Positions 41,246 through 49,940 of a stretch of 64,000 nt of DNA are shown here, piece after piece. Source of the DNA: JAEUJM01 sp041908445 (GTDB lineage Bacteria; Actinomycetota; Acidimicrobiia; Acidimicrobiales; DATDAH01); contig JAYRFK010000010.1 in NCBI GenBank assembly GCA_041908445.1, forward strand, positions 1 through 64,000, given 5' to 3'. The notes below the pieces were generated by a model that was not told where the DNA came from, did no database searches, and saw only the letters and a list, made by a program, of their open reading frames with translations. Both the position numbers and the translations under genes were made by a program. The first letter of the stretch is position 1. The number at the start of each line of letters is the position of its first letter.

Positions 41246-42733
41246 ATGGCGACGGGCACGTGGGCTCCGTCGCGCGCCACGGCGGCGACGCTGCTCGCCG
41301 TGCTCGTGGCCGCGGCGTCGCTGGCGATCGCGCCCGCGCCCGCCGGTGCGGACGGCGACCGGGGTCGGGAGTCGGGCTGGTCGGAGCACGAGTCACGTCA
41401 GCGGTGGGGGAACGAGTTCCGCACGTGGGGCACGGCGCGGCCGATCCTGCGCCGTGAGATCCGCGACATCATCCGATCCGACTGGGCCGAGCGCCGGGAC
41501 GCCGACGGCGCCGGCATCGACGTGGCGCTCGTCGACACGGGCATCGCCCCGGTCCCGGGCCTGGATGACCCCGACCTGATCGTGAACGGGCCGGACCTCT
41601 CCCTGGACTACCAGGCCGGGGTCCCCGCCGGTCTGGACGCCTACGGCCACGGCACGCACATGGCCAGCATCATCGGCGGCGAGGGCGGCATGGCCCGCGA
41701 GGCGCGCATCGTCAACCTGAAGGTGGGCGCCTCCGACGGCGCCGTGGACGTCTCGCAGATGATCGCCGCGATCGACTGGGCGGTGCAGCACCGCCGCGAC
41801 CCGGGTCTGAACATCCGCGTGCTGAGCCTCTCCGGCGGCACCGACTCGACCCAGTCCTACCTCGTCGACCCGCTCGCCCACGCGGTCGAGTCCGCCTGGC
41901 ACAACGGGATCGTCGTGGTCGTCGCGGCCGGCAACTCCGGTGGTCCGCTCGCCGACCCGGCGGTCGATCCGTACGTCATCAGCGTCGGTGCCGCGGACAT
42001 GGTCGACCCCCGCAACCCCTTCGACGACCAGGTGGCGCCGTTCTCCGCGATCGGCGGTCCCGATCGCGGCGTGGACCTCGTGGCCCCGGGGGTGTCGGTG
42101 CTCGGCCTGCGGGTCCCGGGCTCGGCCATCGACCTCGCGAACCCCGGGGCGGTGGTGAGCGGCTCGCTGTTCCGCGGCTCGGGGACGTCGCAGGCCGCCG
42201 CCGTGGTGGCCGGCGCCGCGGCGCAGCTGCTGAGCGATCGTCCCGAGCTCACCCCCGACCAGGTGAAGGCGCTCCTGCTCGGCACCGCCCGCCGCCTGCT
42301 CACCGCGCCCGAGACCGGACAGGGGGAGGGGGTCCTCGACCTCCGGGCGGCATTGCGGGCGCCGACGCCCGTCGCGGACCAGGCCTTCCCGACCTCGTCG
42401 GGCACCGGCTCGCTCGAGCTGGCGAGGGGCGGCGAGCACCTCCTCGCCGCCGACGGCACCGAGCTCGCGGGCGAGATCGACCTCCAGGGCGCCGTCTGGG
42501 ACCCCACGACGTGGGCGCCGCTCGCGTCGAAGGGCACCGCCTGGGACGGTGGCGACTGGAACGGGAACACGTGGGCCGGCGCGACCTGGGCCGCCGCCGG
42601 CGTCGTGGAGGGCTCGCCGCTGCTCGGCCACACGTGGCGGTCCTCGCTCTGGACGGGTCACACCTGGCGATCCGACCTGTGGCTCGGCCACACCTGGCGC
42701 GGGCACACCTGGCGCTACGGGACCTGGGAGTGA
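41246..42733 (+). CDS. secreted S8 subtilisin-like peptidase with Trp-repeat tail
   Basis: 495-residue exported serine protease. A hydrophobic signal (about 10-33) ends in APAGADG. The catalytic triad is complete: Asp97 in VALVDTGIA, His135 in GHGTHMAS and Ser315 in GSGTSQAAAVVAGAAA; the oxyanion Asn is in VAAGNSGGP. After the catalytic domain (about 365), residues 418-495 carry many W-containing units such as GHTWR and WNGNTWAG. Similar Trp/Gly tails occur in some actinobacterial subtilases; a role in wall or surface binding is plausible. ATG at 41246 follows GGGGCGGGA. The GGDEF-EAL gene starts 13 bases after its stop. Confidence 0.9.
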   Translation: MATGTWAPSRATAATLLAVLVAAASLAIAPAPAGADGDRGRESGWSEHESRQRWGNEFRTWGTARPILRREIRDIIRSDWAERRDADGAGIDVALVDTGIAPVPGLDDPDLIVNGPDLSLDYQAGVPAGLDAYGHGTHMASIIGGEGGMAREARIVNLKVGASDGAVDVSQMIAAIDWAVQHRRDPGLNIRVLSLSGGTDSTQSYLVDPLAHAVESAWHNGIVVVVAAGNSGGPLADPAVDPYVISVGAADMVDPRNPFDDQVAPFSAIGGPDRGVDLVAPGVSVLGLRVPGSAIDLANPGAVVSGSLFRGSGTSQAAAVVAGAAAQLLSDRPELTPDQVKALLLGTARRLLTAPETGQGEGVLDLRAALRAPTPVADQAFPTSSGTGSLELARGGEHLLAADGTELAGEIDLQGAVWDPTTWAPLASKGTAWDGGDWNGNTWAGATWAAAGVVEGSPLLGHTWRSSLWTGHTWRSDLWLGHTWRGHTWRYGTWE

Positions 42734-42746
42734 GGCCGGTGCGGCC

Positions 42747-45395
42747 GTGAGCGGGACCAGCCTGGCGGACGGGATCGAGGCGGGCAGCGGGCCCGCTCCG
42801 GGCGGGAGCACCTCGGTCGACGCCGCCGCCGAGGCCGCCGCGCTGGAGGCCGGCGGGCGCCGGGTGCTGCGGCTCTGCGCCGTGCTCGGCGCCCTGCTCG
42901 CCGTCGGCCTGGTGGCGAGCCTCGGCGCGCCCGTGCACCAGGACGGCCACGGCGTGCACTGGGCCGTCCTCGCCCTCGTCGCCGTGCTCTACCTGCTGGC
43001 CGAGCTCTTCGAAGTCGAGATCGAGCTGCGGCGCGAGTCCCACGCGTTCGCGCTGACCTCGATCCCGCTCCTGCTGGGGCTGCTCTTCGTGCCGGTGCCC
43101 CTCGTGGTCGGCGCCCGTGTGGCCACCTCGGCGGTCGTGCTCGGCGGCGTGCGTCGCCAGCCGCACCCCAAGCTCCTGCTCAACCTGCTGTCGCACGCGC
43201 TCGAGGTGGTGGTGGCCGGCCTGGTGCTCCTGGCCATCGGCGTGCCCGACCAGCTCGGGCCCCACGCCTGGGCCGCCGCGGCCGTCGCGGTCATCGCCGC
43301 GGACCTGGTGGGCGGCGTGGTCATCACCACCGCCATCAGCCTGCACCAGGGCGCCTGGGAGCCCTCGCTGCTGCGCGGCATCTGGGTGCCGATGGTGATG
43401 GCGGTCGTCGACCTGTCGCTCGCCCTGATCATCGCCAGCGGCCTGGCCGAGGGCTGGGTCGAGGCGTGGCTCGTCATCCCCCTGGTGGTGTTCGTGGTCG
43501 GGCTCAGCCGGGCCTACGCCCGCGTCCTGGCCCGCCACCACGCCATGGCCCGGCTCGACGACTTCGCGCGGGACCTCGGCGCCGCGGTCGCGGACGGTGA
43601 CGTGGAGGCCAACCTGCTGCCCTCCATCGCCGACGTGTTGCGGGCCGACACGGCGTGGGCCTGGTCCCCCGACGCCCCGGACGCGCCCAAGCGGGTGCAT
43701 CGCGTCGGCGACAAGGGCATCGGCCTCGAACCGGTCTCCGCGTTCGACCGGGCCACGGTGGCCGAGGCCGTCCCCGGTGCCGGTGTCCAGCTGTACGGCC
43801 CGGGCGGTCGCCCGTCGGCGGCCATGGAGCAGGCCGGGATCTCCGAGGCCCTCGTGGCCTGCCTCCCCGTCGGCGACGGCCGCCGGGTCGTGATCGGGGT
43901 GGGCGATCGCAGCGGGGAGACCCGCCGTTTCGACCGCGAGGACGCCGTGCTCTTCCGGACGCTCTGCTCGCACGCCACCGTCTCGCTCCGCAACGTCGGC
44001 CTCGTCGACCGGCTCCGGGCGGAGTCGGCGGGCAACGAGTTCCTGGCCACCCACGACTCGCTGACCGGCCTGCCCAACCGCACCCTGTTCAACCGGCGCC
44101 TCGACGAGCGACTGGCCGGGGGCGCCGACGGCCTCGCCGTGCTGCTCATCGACCTCGACCGCTTCAAGGAGGTCAACGACACCCTCGGCCACGCCAGCGG
44201 CGACGAGCTGCTGATCGAGGTCGGCCGCCGGCTCGGGCCGTGGTTGGCGCCGGAGGACGTCCTCGCCCGCCTCGGCGGCGACGAGTTCGCGTTGCTGGTG
44301 GCGGCCGCGGACGCGGACGCCGCCGCCCGGCGGGCGGCGGACGTCCTCCACCAGCGGCGCCGCCCGGTCTCCGTGGGCGAGATCGACGTGGACGTCGACG
44401 CCAGCATCGGCGTCGCCCTCCCGGGCGAGGTCGGCGTGGACGCGTCGGGCCTCCTGCGCCAGGCCGACGTGGCCATGTACACCGCCAAGGCCGAGCACGC
44501 CGGCGTGGCCGTCTACGCCGCCGACCTCGACCACTACAGCCCGAAGCGGCTCGCCCTCGTCGGTCGCCTGCGCCAGGCCATCGAGTCCGACGAGCTCGTG
44601 CTCGAGTACCAGCCCCAGGTGCACCTCGGCGACGGCTCGGTCATCGGGGTGGAGGCCCTCGTGCGCTGGCGCCAGCCGGGTCGCCGGCTGCTGCCGCCCG
44701 CCGAGTTCGTCCCCGTGGCCGAGCGCACCGACATCATCCACCCCCTCACCCGCCACGTCCTGCGTCGCGCCATCGCCCAGGCCGGTGCGTGGCAGCGTGC
44801 CGGGCGACCGCTGCGCGTGTCGGTCAACGTGTCCGCCCGCAACCTCGTCGAGGACGACCTGGTGGACGCCATCGGCGAGCTCCTCGACGCCGAGGGCGTG
44901 CCCGCACCGCTGCTCGAGATCGAGCTCACGGAGACCACCCTCATGGCCAACCCGGGCCGGGCGGCGGTGATGATGGGGCGTCTCCGGGACCTCGGCGCCC
45001 GGGTGGCGATCGACGACTTCGGCACCGGGCACTCGTCGCTGTCGTACCTCACCACCCTCGACGTCGACACCCTGAAGATCGACCAGTCGTTCATCGCGGC
45101 GATGGCCGCGGACCGCACCGCCGAGACGGTCGTGCACGCCATCGTCGACCTCGCGGGCAACCTCGACCTCGACCTCGTGGCGGAGGGGGTGGAGACCACG
45201 GCGGCGGCCCGTGCCCTGGTGCGCATGGGCACGGTCGCGGCGCAGGGGTACCTCTTCAGCCGGCCGCTGCCGCCGGACCGCCTCGCCGACTGGTTCGTGA
45301 ACCACGACCTGGAGCGCCTCGATCCGAGCCCCGCCCCGGTGTTCGAGATCGACCTCCGCGACGGCCCCCGGTCCCGTCCGCTGCCGCGGCCCTGA
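42747..45395 (+). CDS. GGDEF-EAL cyclic-di-GMP signalling protein
   Basis: 882-residue membrane signalling protein. N-terminal seven-to-eight helices (about 38-265) form a MASE-like sensor; a GAF-like region follows (about 290-430). The diguanylate cyclase domain (about 440-600) has an intact GGDEF motif near 510 and the EAL domain (about 610-865) begins with GVEALVRW (Glu636) and keeps DDFGTGHSSL and AEGVET. Both activities are therefore possible. GTG at 42747 follows the subtilase by 13 bases, so the protease and c-di-GMP turnover may share a transcript. Convergent with the radical SAM gene. Confidence 0.93.
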   Translation: MSGTSLADGIEAGSGPAPGGSTSVDAAAEAAALEAGGRRVLRLCAVLGALLAVGLVASLGAPVHQDGHGVHWAVLALVAVLYLLAELFEVEIELRRESHAFALTSIPLLLGLLFVPVPLVVGARVATSAVVLGGVRRQPHPKLLLNLLSHALEVVVAGLVLLAIGVPDQLGPHAWAAAAVAVIAADLVGGVVITTAISLHQGAWEPSLLRGIWVPMVMAVVDLSLALIIASGLAEGWVEAWLVIPLVVFVVGLSRAYARVLARHHAMARLDDFARDLGAAVADGDVEANLLPSIADVLRADTAWAWSPDAPDAPKRVHRVGDKGIGLEPVSAFDRATVAEAVPGAGVQLYGPGGRPSAAMEQAGISEALVACLPVGDGRRVVIGVGDRSGETRRFDREDAVLFRTLCSHATVSLRNVGLVDRLRAESAGNEFLATHDSLTGLPNRTLFNRRLDERLAGGADGLAVLLIDLDRFKEVNDTLGHASGDELLIEVGRRLGPWLAPEDVLARLGGDEFALLVAAADADAAARRAADVLHQRRRPVSVGEIDVDVDASIGVALPGEVGVDASGLLRQADVAMYTAKAEHAGVAVYAADLDHYSPKRLALVGRLRQAIESDELVLEYQPQVHLGDGSVIGVEALVRWRQPGRRLLPPAEFVPVAERTDIIHPLTRHVLRRAIAQAGAWQRAGRPLRVSVNVSARNLVEDDLVDAIGELLDAEGVPAPLLEIELTETTLMANPGRAAVMMGRLRDLGARVAIDDFGTGHSSLSYLTTLDVDTLKIDQSFIAAMAADRTAETVVHAIVDLAGNLDLDLVAEGVETTAAARALVRMGTVAAQGYLFSRPLPPDRLADWFVNHDLERLDPSPAPVFEIDLRDGPRSRPLPRP

Positions 45396-45407
45396 CCGGC
45401 ACGGCGC

Positions 45408-46721
45408 TCAGCGCCCGTGGCAGTGCTTGGCCTTGCGGCCGCTGCCGCACGGGCACGGCTCGTTGCGCGGTGCCCGGGCGAACACCTCGCCGATCTCGTC
45501 GGCGTAGCGGCCCTGGCGCAGCAGGTCGGCCATGAGGCGCATGGGCCCGTCGACGTGGTGGAAGAACGCCAGGTAGCCCGGGCAGAGGTAGTTCAGGTGG
45601 GGGTCGCCGTCGGTTGCGGCGGTGAAGCGGTTCTTCGGGCACTCCCCGTGGCAGGCGAAGCGCACGTCGCACTCGAGGCACTGGCGCGGCAGCGCGTCGC
45701 GCTTGGCCGCGCCGAAGGCGCGCTGCTGCGGGGAGCCCAGGAGGTCGACCAGGTGGGTCTCGCGCAGGTTGCCGAGCAGGTGGGCGGGCTCGACGAAGTG
45801 ATCGCACGAGTAGAGGTCGCCGTTGTGCTCGAGGGCGACCGCGTCCCCGCAGGTCTCGGCGAAGATGCACAACGAGGCCGGCGCCCCCACCCAGGAGGCG
45901 AGCGCGGCGTCGAAGTGCGGGACGAAGACCCGCCCCACGTCGTGGGCCAGCCACTCGTCGAAGACGGTGACGAGGAACGTGCCCCACGCCTCCGGGTCGA
46001 CCGAGCGCTCGGTGACGCGGTCGCCCTCCTGGAAGCCGGTCCCGTTGTCACGCTCGACGATCGGGATCAGCTGGACGTGGGTCGCGCCGAGCTCGTCGCG
46101 GAGCCACCGGTAGACCTCCAGCGGCTGGTGCTGGTTGGCGGCGTGGACGGTGCACAGCACGTTCCAGTCGACCCCGTGGGCCTTCAGGAGCTCGAGGCCC
46201 CGCAGCACCTTGGCCGACGTGGGCTCGCCCCGCTTGTCGACGCGATAGGCGTCGTGCAGCTCGGGCGGGCCGTCGATGCTGATCCCGACCAGGAACCGGT
46301 GCTCGGCGAGCAGGGCGCACCACTCGTCGGTCAGCAGGGTGCCGTTGGTCTGGATGGTGTGCTCGAGCTGCTGGCCGGGCTGCTTCAGCGACTCGGCCAG
46401 CTCGATCGCCCGCCGGAAGAAGTCGACGCCCATCAGGGTCGGCTCGCCGCCCTGCCAGGCGATGGTGACGAGGGACGCCCCACGGTGGGCCTCGAGGAGC
46501 TGGCGCACGTACTGCTCGAGCACGTCGTCGCCCATGCGGAAGCGGTCGCCGGGGTACAGCGCCTCCTTGGACAGGAAGAAGCAGTAGGTGCAGTCCAGGT
46601 TGCAGATCGGGCCGGTCGGCTTGGCGAGCACGTGGAACTGGCGCGGCGCGGTCGGCGGCCGGGGCGACGGCAGCGCAGGACCGTCACCGGCTCGGCCGAG
46701 GGACACGGGCACCGCGCTCAC
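45408..46721 (-). CDS. radical SAM/SPASM enzyme, anaerobic sulfatase-maturase-like, with SEC-C tail
   Basis: 437-residue iron-sulfur enzyme. The radical SAM motif C40-x3-C44-x2-C47 (CNLDCTYC) precedes WQGGEPTLMG and IQTNGTLL, all typical of anSME-type maturases that make formylglycine from Cys or Ser. C-terminal cysteines (CGDAV, CDHF, CLECDVRFACHGECPKN) form the SPASM auxiliary clusters. A SEC-C zinc motif, PCPCGSGRKAKHCHG, ends the protein, an unusual addition. No sulfatase lies in this window, so the client is unknown. GTG at 46721 with a -10 box six bases upstream. Confidence 0.88.
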   Translation of the reverse strand: MSAVPVSLGRAGDGPALPSPRPPTAPRQFHVLAKPTGPICNLDCTYCFFLSKEALYPGDRFRMGDDVLEQYVRQLLEAHRGASLVTIAWQGGEPTLMGVDFFRRAIELAESLKQPGQQLEHTIQTNGTLLTDEWCALLAEHRFLVGISIDGPPELHDAYRVDKRGEPTSAKVLRGLELLKAHGVDWNVLCTVHAANQHQPLEVYRWLRDELGATHVQLIPIVERDNGTGFQEGDRVTERSVDPEAWGTFLVTVFDEWLAHDVGRVFVPHFDAALASWVGAPASLCIFAETCGDAVALEHNGDLYSCDHFVEPAHLLGNLRETHLVDLLGSPQQRAFGAAKRDALPRQCLECDVRFACHGECPKNRFTAATDGDPHLNYLCPGYLAFFHHVDGPMRLMADLLRQGRYADEIGEVFARAPRNEPCPCGSGRKAKHCHGR

Positions 46722-46727
46722 CTGGCC

Positions 46728-46733
46728 AGCCTA
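46728..46733 (-). promoter_or_regulatory. -10 box, leaderless promoter of the radical SAM gene
   Basis: TAGGCT on the minus strand, six bases before the GTG at 46721. Confidence 0.45.
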
Positions 46734-46785
46734 GGGAGCGGAGGCTCACCCGGATGGGGCGAGAGACGGGTGAGCACGCTGCGAG

Positions 46786-46791
46786 TACCTT
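46786..46791 (+). promoter_or_regulatory. -10 box upstream of the MFS gene
   Basis: TACCTT, 38 bases before the GTG at 46829; leader of about 30 bases with GGGGGAGA as SD. Confidence 0.35.
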
Positions 46792-46828
46792 GCTGGCGAC
46801 CGGTTACCGGCCCGACCCTGGGGGAGAC

Positions 46829-48454
46829 GTGAGCGACGAGGCAGCTGTGGCCGACACGGCCGATACGGCCGGCACCGAGGAGGCGTCCACCCAGCCGGCG
46901 CGCTCCAAGCTGGTGCTGCTGGCGCTCATCCTGGTGGCGGCGGTCGCCAACCTGAACCTGGCCGTGGCCAACGTCGCCCTGCCCGACATCGGCACGGCCT
47001 TCACCGCCTCGCAGACCTCCCTCGACCTCGTGGCCGTCGGCTACTCCCTCGGACTGGCCGCGTCGGTGCTGTGGCTGGGTGCCCTCGGCGACCGCTACGG
47101 GCGCAAGTTGATGCTCCTGCTGGGCGTGGCCCTGTCGGTGCCTGCCTGCCTGCTCGCCGCGTTCGCACCGAGCATCGGCGTGCTCATCGCCGCCCGCATC
47201 CTGGGCGGCCTCTCGGCCGGCATGGCGTACCCGACGACCCTCGCCCTCATCACCGCCTTGTGGTCGGGCCCGGCGCGGACCCGGTCGATCGCGCTGTGGT
47301 CCGCCCTGGGCGGCGGCATCTCCGCGCTCGGCCCCCTCGTGGCCGGTGGTCTGCTCCTGCACTTCTACTGGGGATCCGTGTTCCTCGTCACCCTGCCCCT
47401 GGCGGTGGTGGCGTTCGTGCTCGCGTGGCGGCTCGTCCCCGCCCACGTCAACGAGTCGTCGGACCCCGTCGACAACCTCGGCGGCCTCCTGTCGGTGGTC
47501 ATGGTCGCCGCCCTGGTGCTCGCCATCAACGTCGCCCCCGTGCCCGACGAGGGCACCGTGGCGCTGGGCCTCGCGGTGGTCGCCCTGGCCGCCGCGGCCG
47601 CGTTCATCGTCCGCCAGCGGCGGGCGGCCAACCCCCTCTACGACCTGAAGGTGGCGTCGCGCCGGATCTTCTGGGTGGCGGCCTGTGCCGGCATCATCGT
47701 CTTCGGCTCGCTGATGGGGGCGATGTTCGTCGGCCAGCAGTTCCTGCAGAACGTCCTCGGCTACTCGAGCCTGGACGCCGGGGCGGCCATCCTGCCCGCG
47801 GTCGTCTTCATGGTCCTGGCTGCGCCGCGGTCCGCCAAGCTCGTCGAGGCCCGCGGGGCGCGGTTCACCCTCCTGAGCGGCTACGTGTTCTGTCTGCTCG
47901 GCTTCCTCACCATGCTGCTGTTCTGGGACGACGGCATCTCGTACTGGCTGGTCGGCCTCGCGTACGCCTTCGTGGGCCTCGGCGTCGGGCTCGCCGGCAC
48001 CCCGGCCTCGCACTCGCTGACGGGTTCGGTGCCGGTCACGCGTGCGGGCATGGCCTCGGGCACCGCCGACCTCCAGCGCGACCTCGGCGGGGCGATCATG
48101 CAGTCGATCATGGGGGCGCTGCTCACGGCCGGCTACGCCGCCGCCGTGGCCACCGCCATCGCCGGCGCGCCGGCGTCCGACCAGGCGCGGATCACCGACA
48201 GCGTCCAGACCCAGCTCGAGCGCTCCTTCGCCAGCGCCGAGGCGGTGGCCGAGCAGCACCCGCAGTACGCGTCGCAGATCACGGCCGCCGCGAAGACGTC
48301 GTTCGTCGACGGCCAGGACTGGGCCTACGTCGCCGGGATCGCCGCCATCCTCCTCGGCGCCGCACTCGTGTGGTTCCTCTTCCCCCGCCGTGATCGGGAG
48401 CGGGAACTGCTCGAGGCGTACCACCGCGAGGACGTGGCCGCCGCCGCGGCCTGA
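46829..48454 (+). CDS. MFS drug exporter, DHA2 (EmrB/QacA) family
   Basis: 541-residue proton-driven efflux transporter with about 14 helices. Landmarks of the 14-helix drug:H+ antiporter family include the LNLAVANVALPDIG opening, the loop 2-3 motif LGDRYGRK and the proline-glycine-rich helix 5 region (ALGGGISALGPLVAGGLL). A soluble C-terminal tail is acidic. GTG at 46829 is preferred over the frame start at 46754, because the acidic N-terminus then begins just after an SD-like GGGGGAGA. Divergent from the radical SAM gene. Substrate cannot be predicted. Confidence 0.88.
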   Translation: MSDEAAVADTADTAGTEEASTQPARSKLVLLALILVAAVANLNLAVANVALPDIGTAFTASQTSLDLVAVGYSLGLAASVLWLGALGDRYGRKLMLLLGVALSVPACLLAAFAPSIGVLIAARILGGLSAGMAYPTTLALITALWSGPARTRSIALWSALGGGISALGPLVAGGLLLHFYWGSVFLVTLPLAVVAFVLAWRLVPAHVNESSDPVDNLGGLLSVVMVAALVLAINVAPVPDEGTVALGLAVVALAAAAAFIVRQRRAANPLYDLKVASRRIFWVAACAGIIVFGSLMGAMFVGQQFLQNVLGYSSLDAGAAILPAVVFMVLAAPRSAKLVEARGARFTLLSGYVFCLLGFLTMLLFWDDGISYWLVGLAYAFVGLGVGLAGTPASHSLTGSVPVTRAGMASGTADLQRDLGGAIMQSIMGALLTAGYAAAVATAIAGAPASDQARITDSVQTQLERSFASAEAVAEQHPQYASQITAAAKTSFVDGQDWAYVAGIAAILLGAALVWFLFPRRDRERELLEAYHREDVAAAAA

Positions 48455-48472
48455 CCGCACCGCACCCGCCGT

Positions 48473-48496
48473 CCGGCCCCGGTCACCCGGGGCCGG
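48473..48496. terminator. bidirectional GC hairpin between convergent genes
   Basis: Ten-base perfect arms beginning CCGGCCCC with a four-base loop TCAC, between the stops at 48454 and 48507. Position fits a shared terminator; no T-tract. Confidence 0.6.
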
Positions 48497-48506
48497 CCCC
48501 GATCGG

Positions 48507-49940
48507 TCAGACGGCGGTGGTCGGCTCCGCCATGGAGGGCAGCCGGCCGTCGGCGATCGCGTCCACCACGGCGCGGTGGTCCCGGTCGTTCTGGTCGGCG
48601 TAGGCCCGGGCGAACGCGGTGATGGCCTTGTCGAACTTGGACCCGGTGCCGAGATAGGCGTCGATGGCGATGGGGTCACCCGACCGGGCGTGGGCCCGGG
48701 CCAGGGTCCAGCCGCACATCTCGCCGTACATGCCCATCGTCTTGGGGGACATGGTCTCGACCACCGCCGACCCCTTGCCGTCCCAGAGCTGGCGCACGTA
48801 GTAGTCGTGGTGGCGGCCGTCGATGGACTCGTCGGCCCGGACCCGGTGCCAGCCGAGGAAGATGTCGGACGACGACTGCATGAGGCGCTGGCCCTCGACG
48901 ACGCGCTGGCCGCTCTCGGGGTACTCGCTCGGGCCGAGGAAGCGCTCGAGGACCGACGCCTCGGCCTCCTTGATCTGCAGGAAGAGGGGGTCGTCGTCGT
49001 CCCGACCGACGAAGAGCGCCAGCCAGCAGCGGGTGCCGACCGACCCGACACCCACGACCTTGCGGGCCAGGTCGACGAACCGGTACGTCTCCAACAGGTA
49101 GCGACGGTCGTCGCTGAGGGTGGTGCGGTACTCCTGGAGGGCGTCGACGACCACCTGGCGCAGCCGGTCGTCGGCGCCCTCGGGCAGGTCGTCCATGGCC
49201 ACGAGCAGCGGCGGGTCCGACTTGAAGCGGAGGCGCCCGTCCACCACCTCGGTGAGCTTGGCCAGCGCCTTCATCCGGGTCTTGGACTCGGCCTTGGCCA
49301 CGACCTTCTGGAAGCCGGCGGTCTCCTTCGGCGTGGCGCTCGTCCCCCACTGCTGCTCGATGGCGGCCACGTCGAGGTGCTTGTACCAGGTGTCGAGGTT
49401 GCTGGTGGCCGCGAACGAGGCCATGGCCTGGCGGTAGGAGCGGACGGCCTGCTCGACGATCATCGTGCTCGTGGCGTCGTCGAAGGCGCTGGACCGGGCC
49501 GCGATCTCCATGCTGGCGGCGAGGCGCTTCACGTCCCACTCGAACGGGCCCGGCAGGGTCTCGTCGAAGTCGTTGACACTGAAGACCATGTTCCGCTCGG
49601 GGGTGTTGAAGATGCCGAAGTTGGCCAGGTGGGCATCACCGCACAGCTGCACCGTCAACCCCGAGTGGGGCTGGGCGGCGAGGTCGGCGGCCATGACGAG
49701 CGCCGCCCCCCGGTAGAACGCGAACGGCGATGCGGCCATGCGCCCGTGGCGCAGGGGCACCAGGTCGGGGACGCGGGTGGTGGCCTGCTCCTCGATGAGC
49801 GCGACCGGGTCGGGGCGGTCGGCGGCCGGGGCCCACTCGCCGTGGGACCGGCGGGAGACCTGCTCGCGAGCGACCTTGCCCTGGGCAATGCGGTCCTCGA
49901 TGGTCAGGTGGGTGACGTGGTGGGCTTCGTCGTCGTTCAC
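48507..49940 (-). CDS. DUF2252 family protein
   Basis: 477-residue cytoplasmic protein of the DUF2252 family, which is common in actinomycetes and distantly resembles kinase-fold phosphotransferases. Visible landmarks are the RMAASPFAFYRGAA opening, the LCGDAHLANFG catalytic-loop-like motif, NDFDETLPGPFEWDVKRLA (acidic loop), and GVGSVGTRCW. The GTG at 49940 overlaps the stop of the SulP gene by four bases (GTGA), so the two are co-translated. A role in transporter regulation is a guess from context only. Confidence 0.85.
   Translation of the reverse strand: MNDDEAHHVTHLTIEDRIAQGKVAREQVSRRSHGEWAPAADRPDPVALIEEQATTRVPDLVPLRHGRMAASPFAFYRGAALVMAADLAAQPHSGLTVQLCGDAHLANFGIFNTPERNMVFSVNDFDETLPGPFEWDVKRLAASMEIAARSSAFDDATSTMIVEQAVRSYRQAMASFAATSNLDTWYKHLDVAAIEQQWGTSATPKETAGFQKVVAKAESKTRMKALAKLTEVVDGRLRFKSDPPLLVAMDDLPEGADDRLRQVVVDALQEYRTTLSDDRRYLLETYRFVDLARKVVGVGSVGTRCWLALFVGRDDDDPLFLQIKEAEASVLERFLGPSEYPESGQRVVEGQRLMQSSSDIFLGWHRVRADESIDGRHHDYYVRQLWDGKGSAVVETMSPKTMGMYGEMCGWTLARAHARSGDPIAIDAYLGTGSKFDKAITAFARAYADQNDRDHRAVVDAIADGRLPSMAEPTTAV

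Noticed and set aside
37602..41396. Reverse frame of over 1200 residues
   Set aside because: Arg/Pro/Gly-rich out-of-frame shadow of the kinase-flippase gene and neighbours; no motifs. The genuine frame is 38579-41014.
42549..42746. N-terminal extension of the GGDEF-EAL frame into the subtilase tail
   Set aside because: Overlaps the Trp-repeat coding region in another frame; the GTG at 42747 follows the subtilase stop.
41246..46721. Idea that the radical SAM enzyme cross-links the Trp-repeat tail of the subtilase as in RiPP maturation
   Set aside because: The enzyme matches sulfatase maturases, the genes are not in one operon and are on opposite strands; no evidence beyond proximity.
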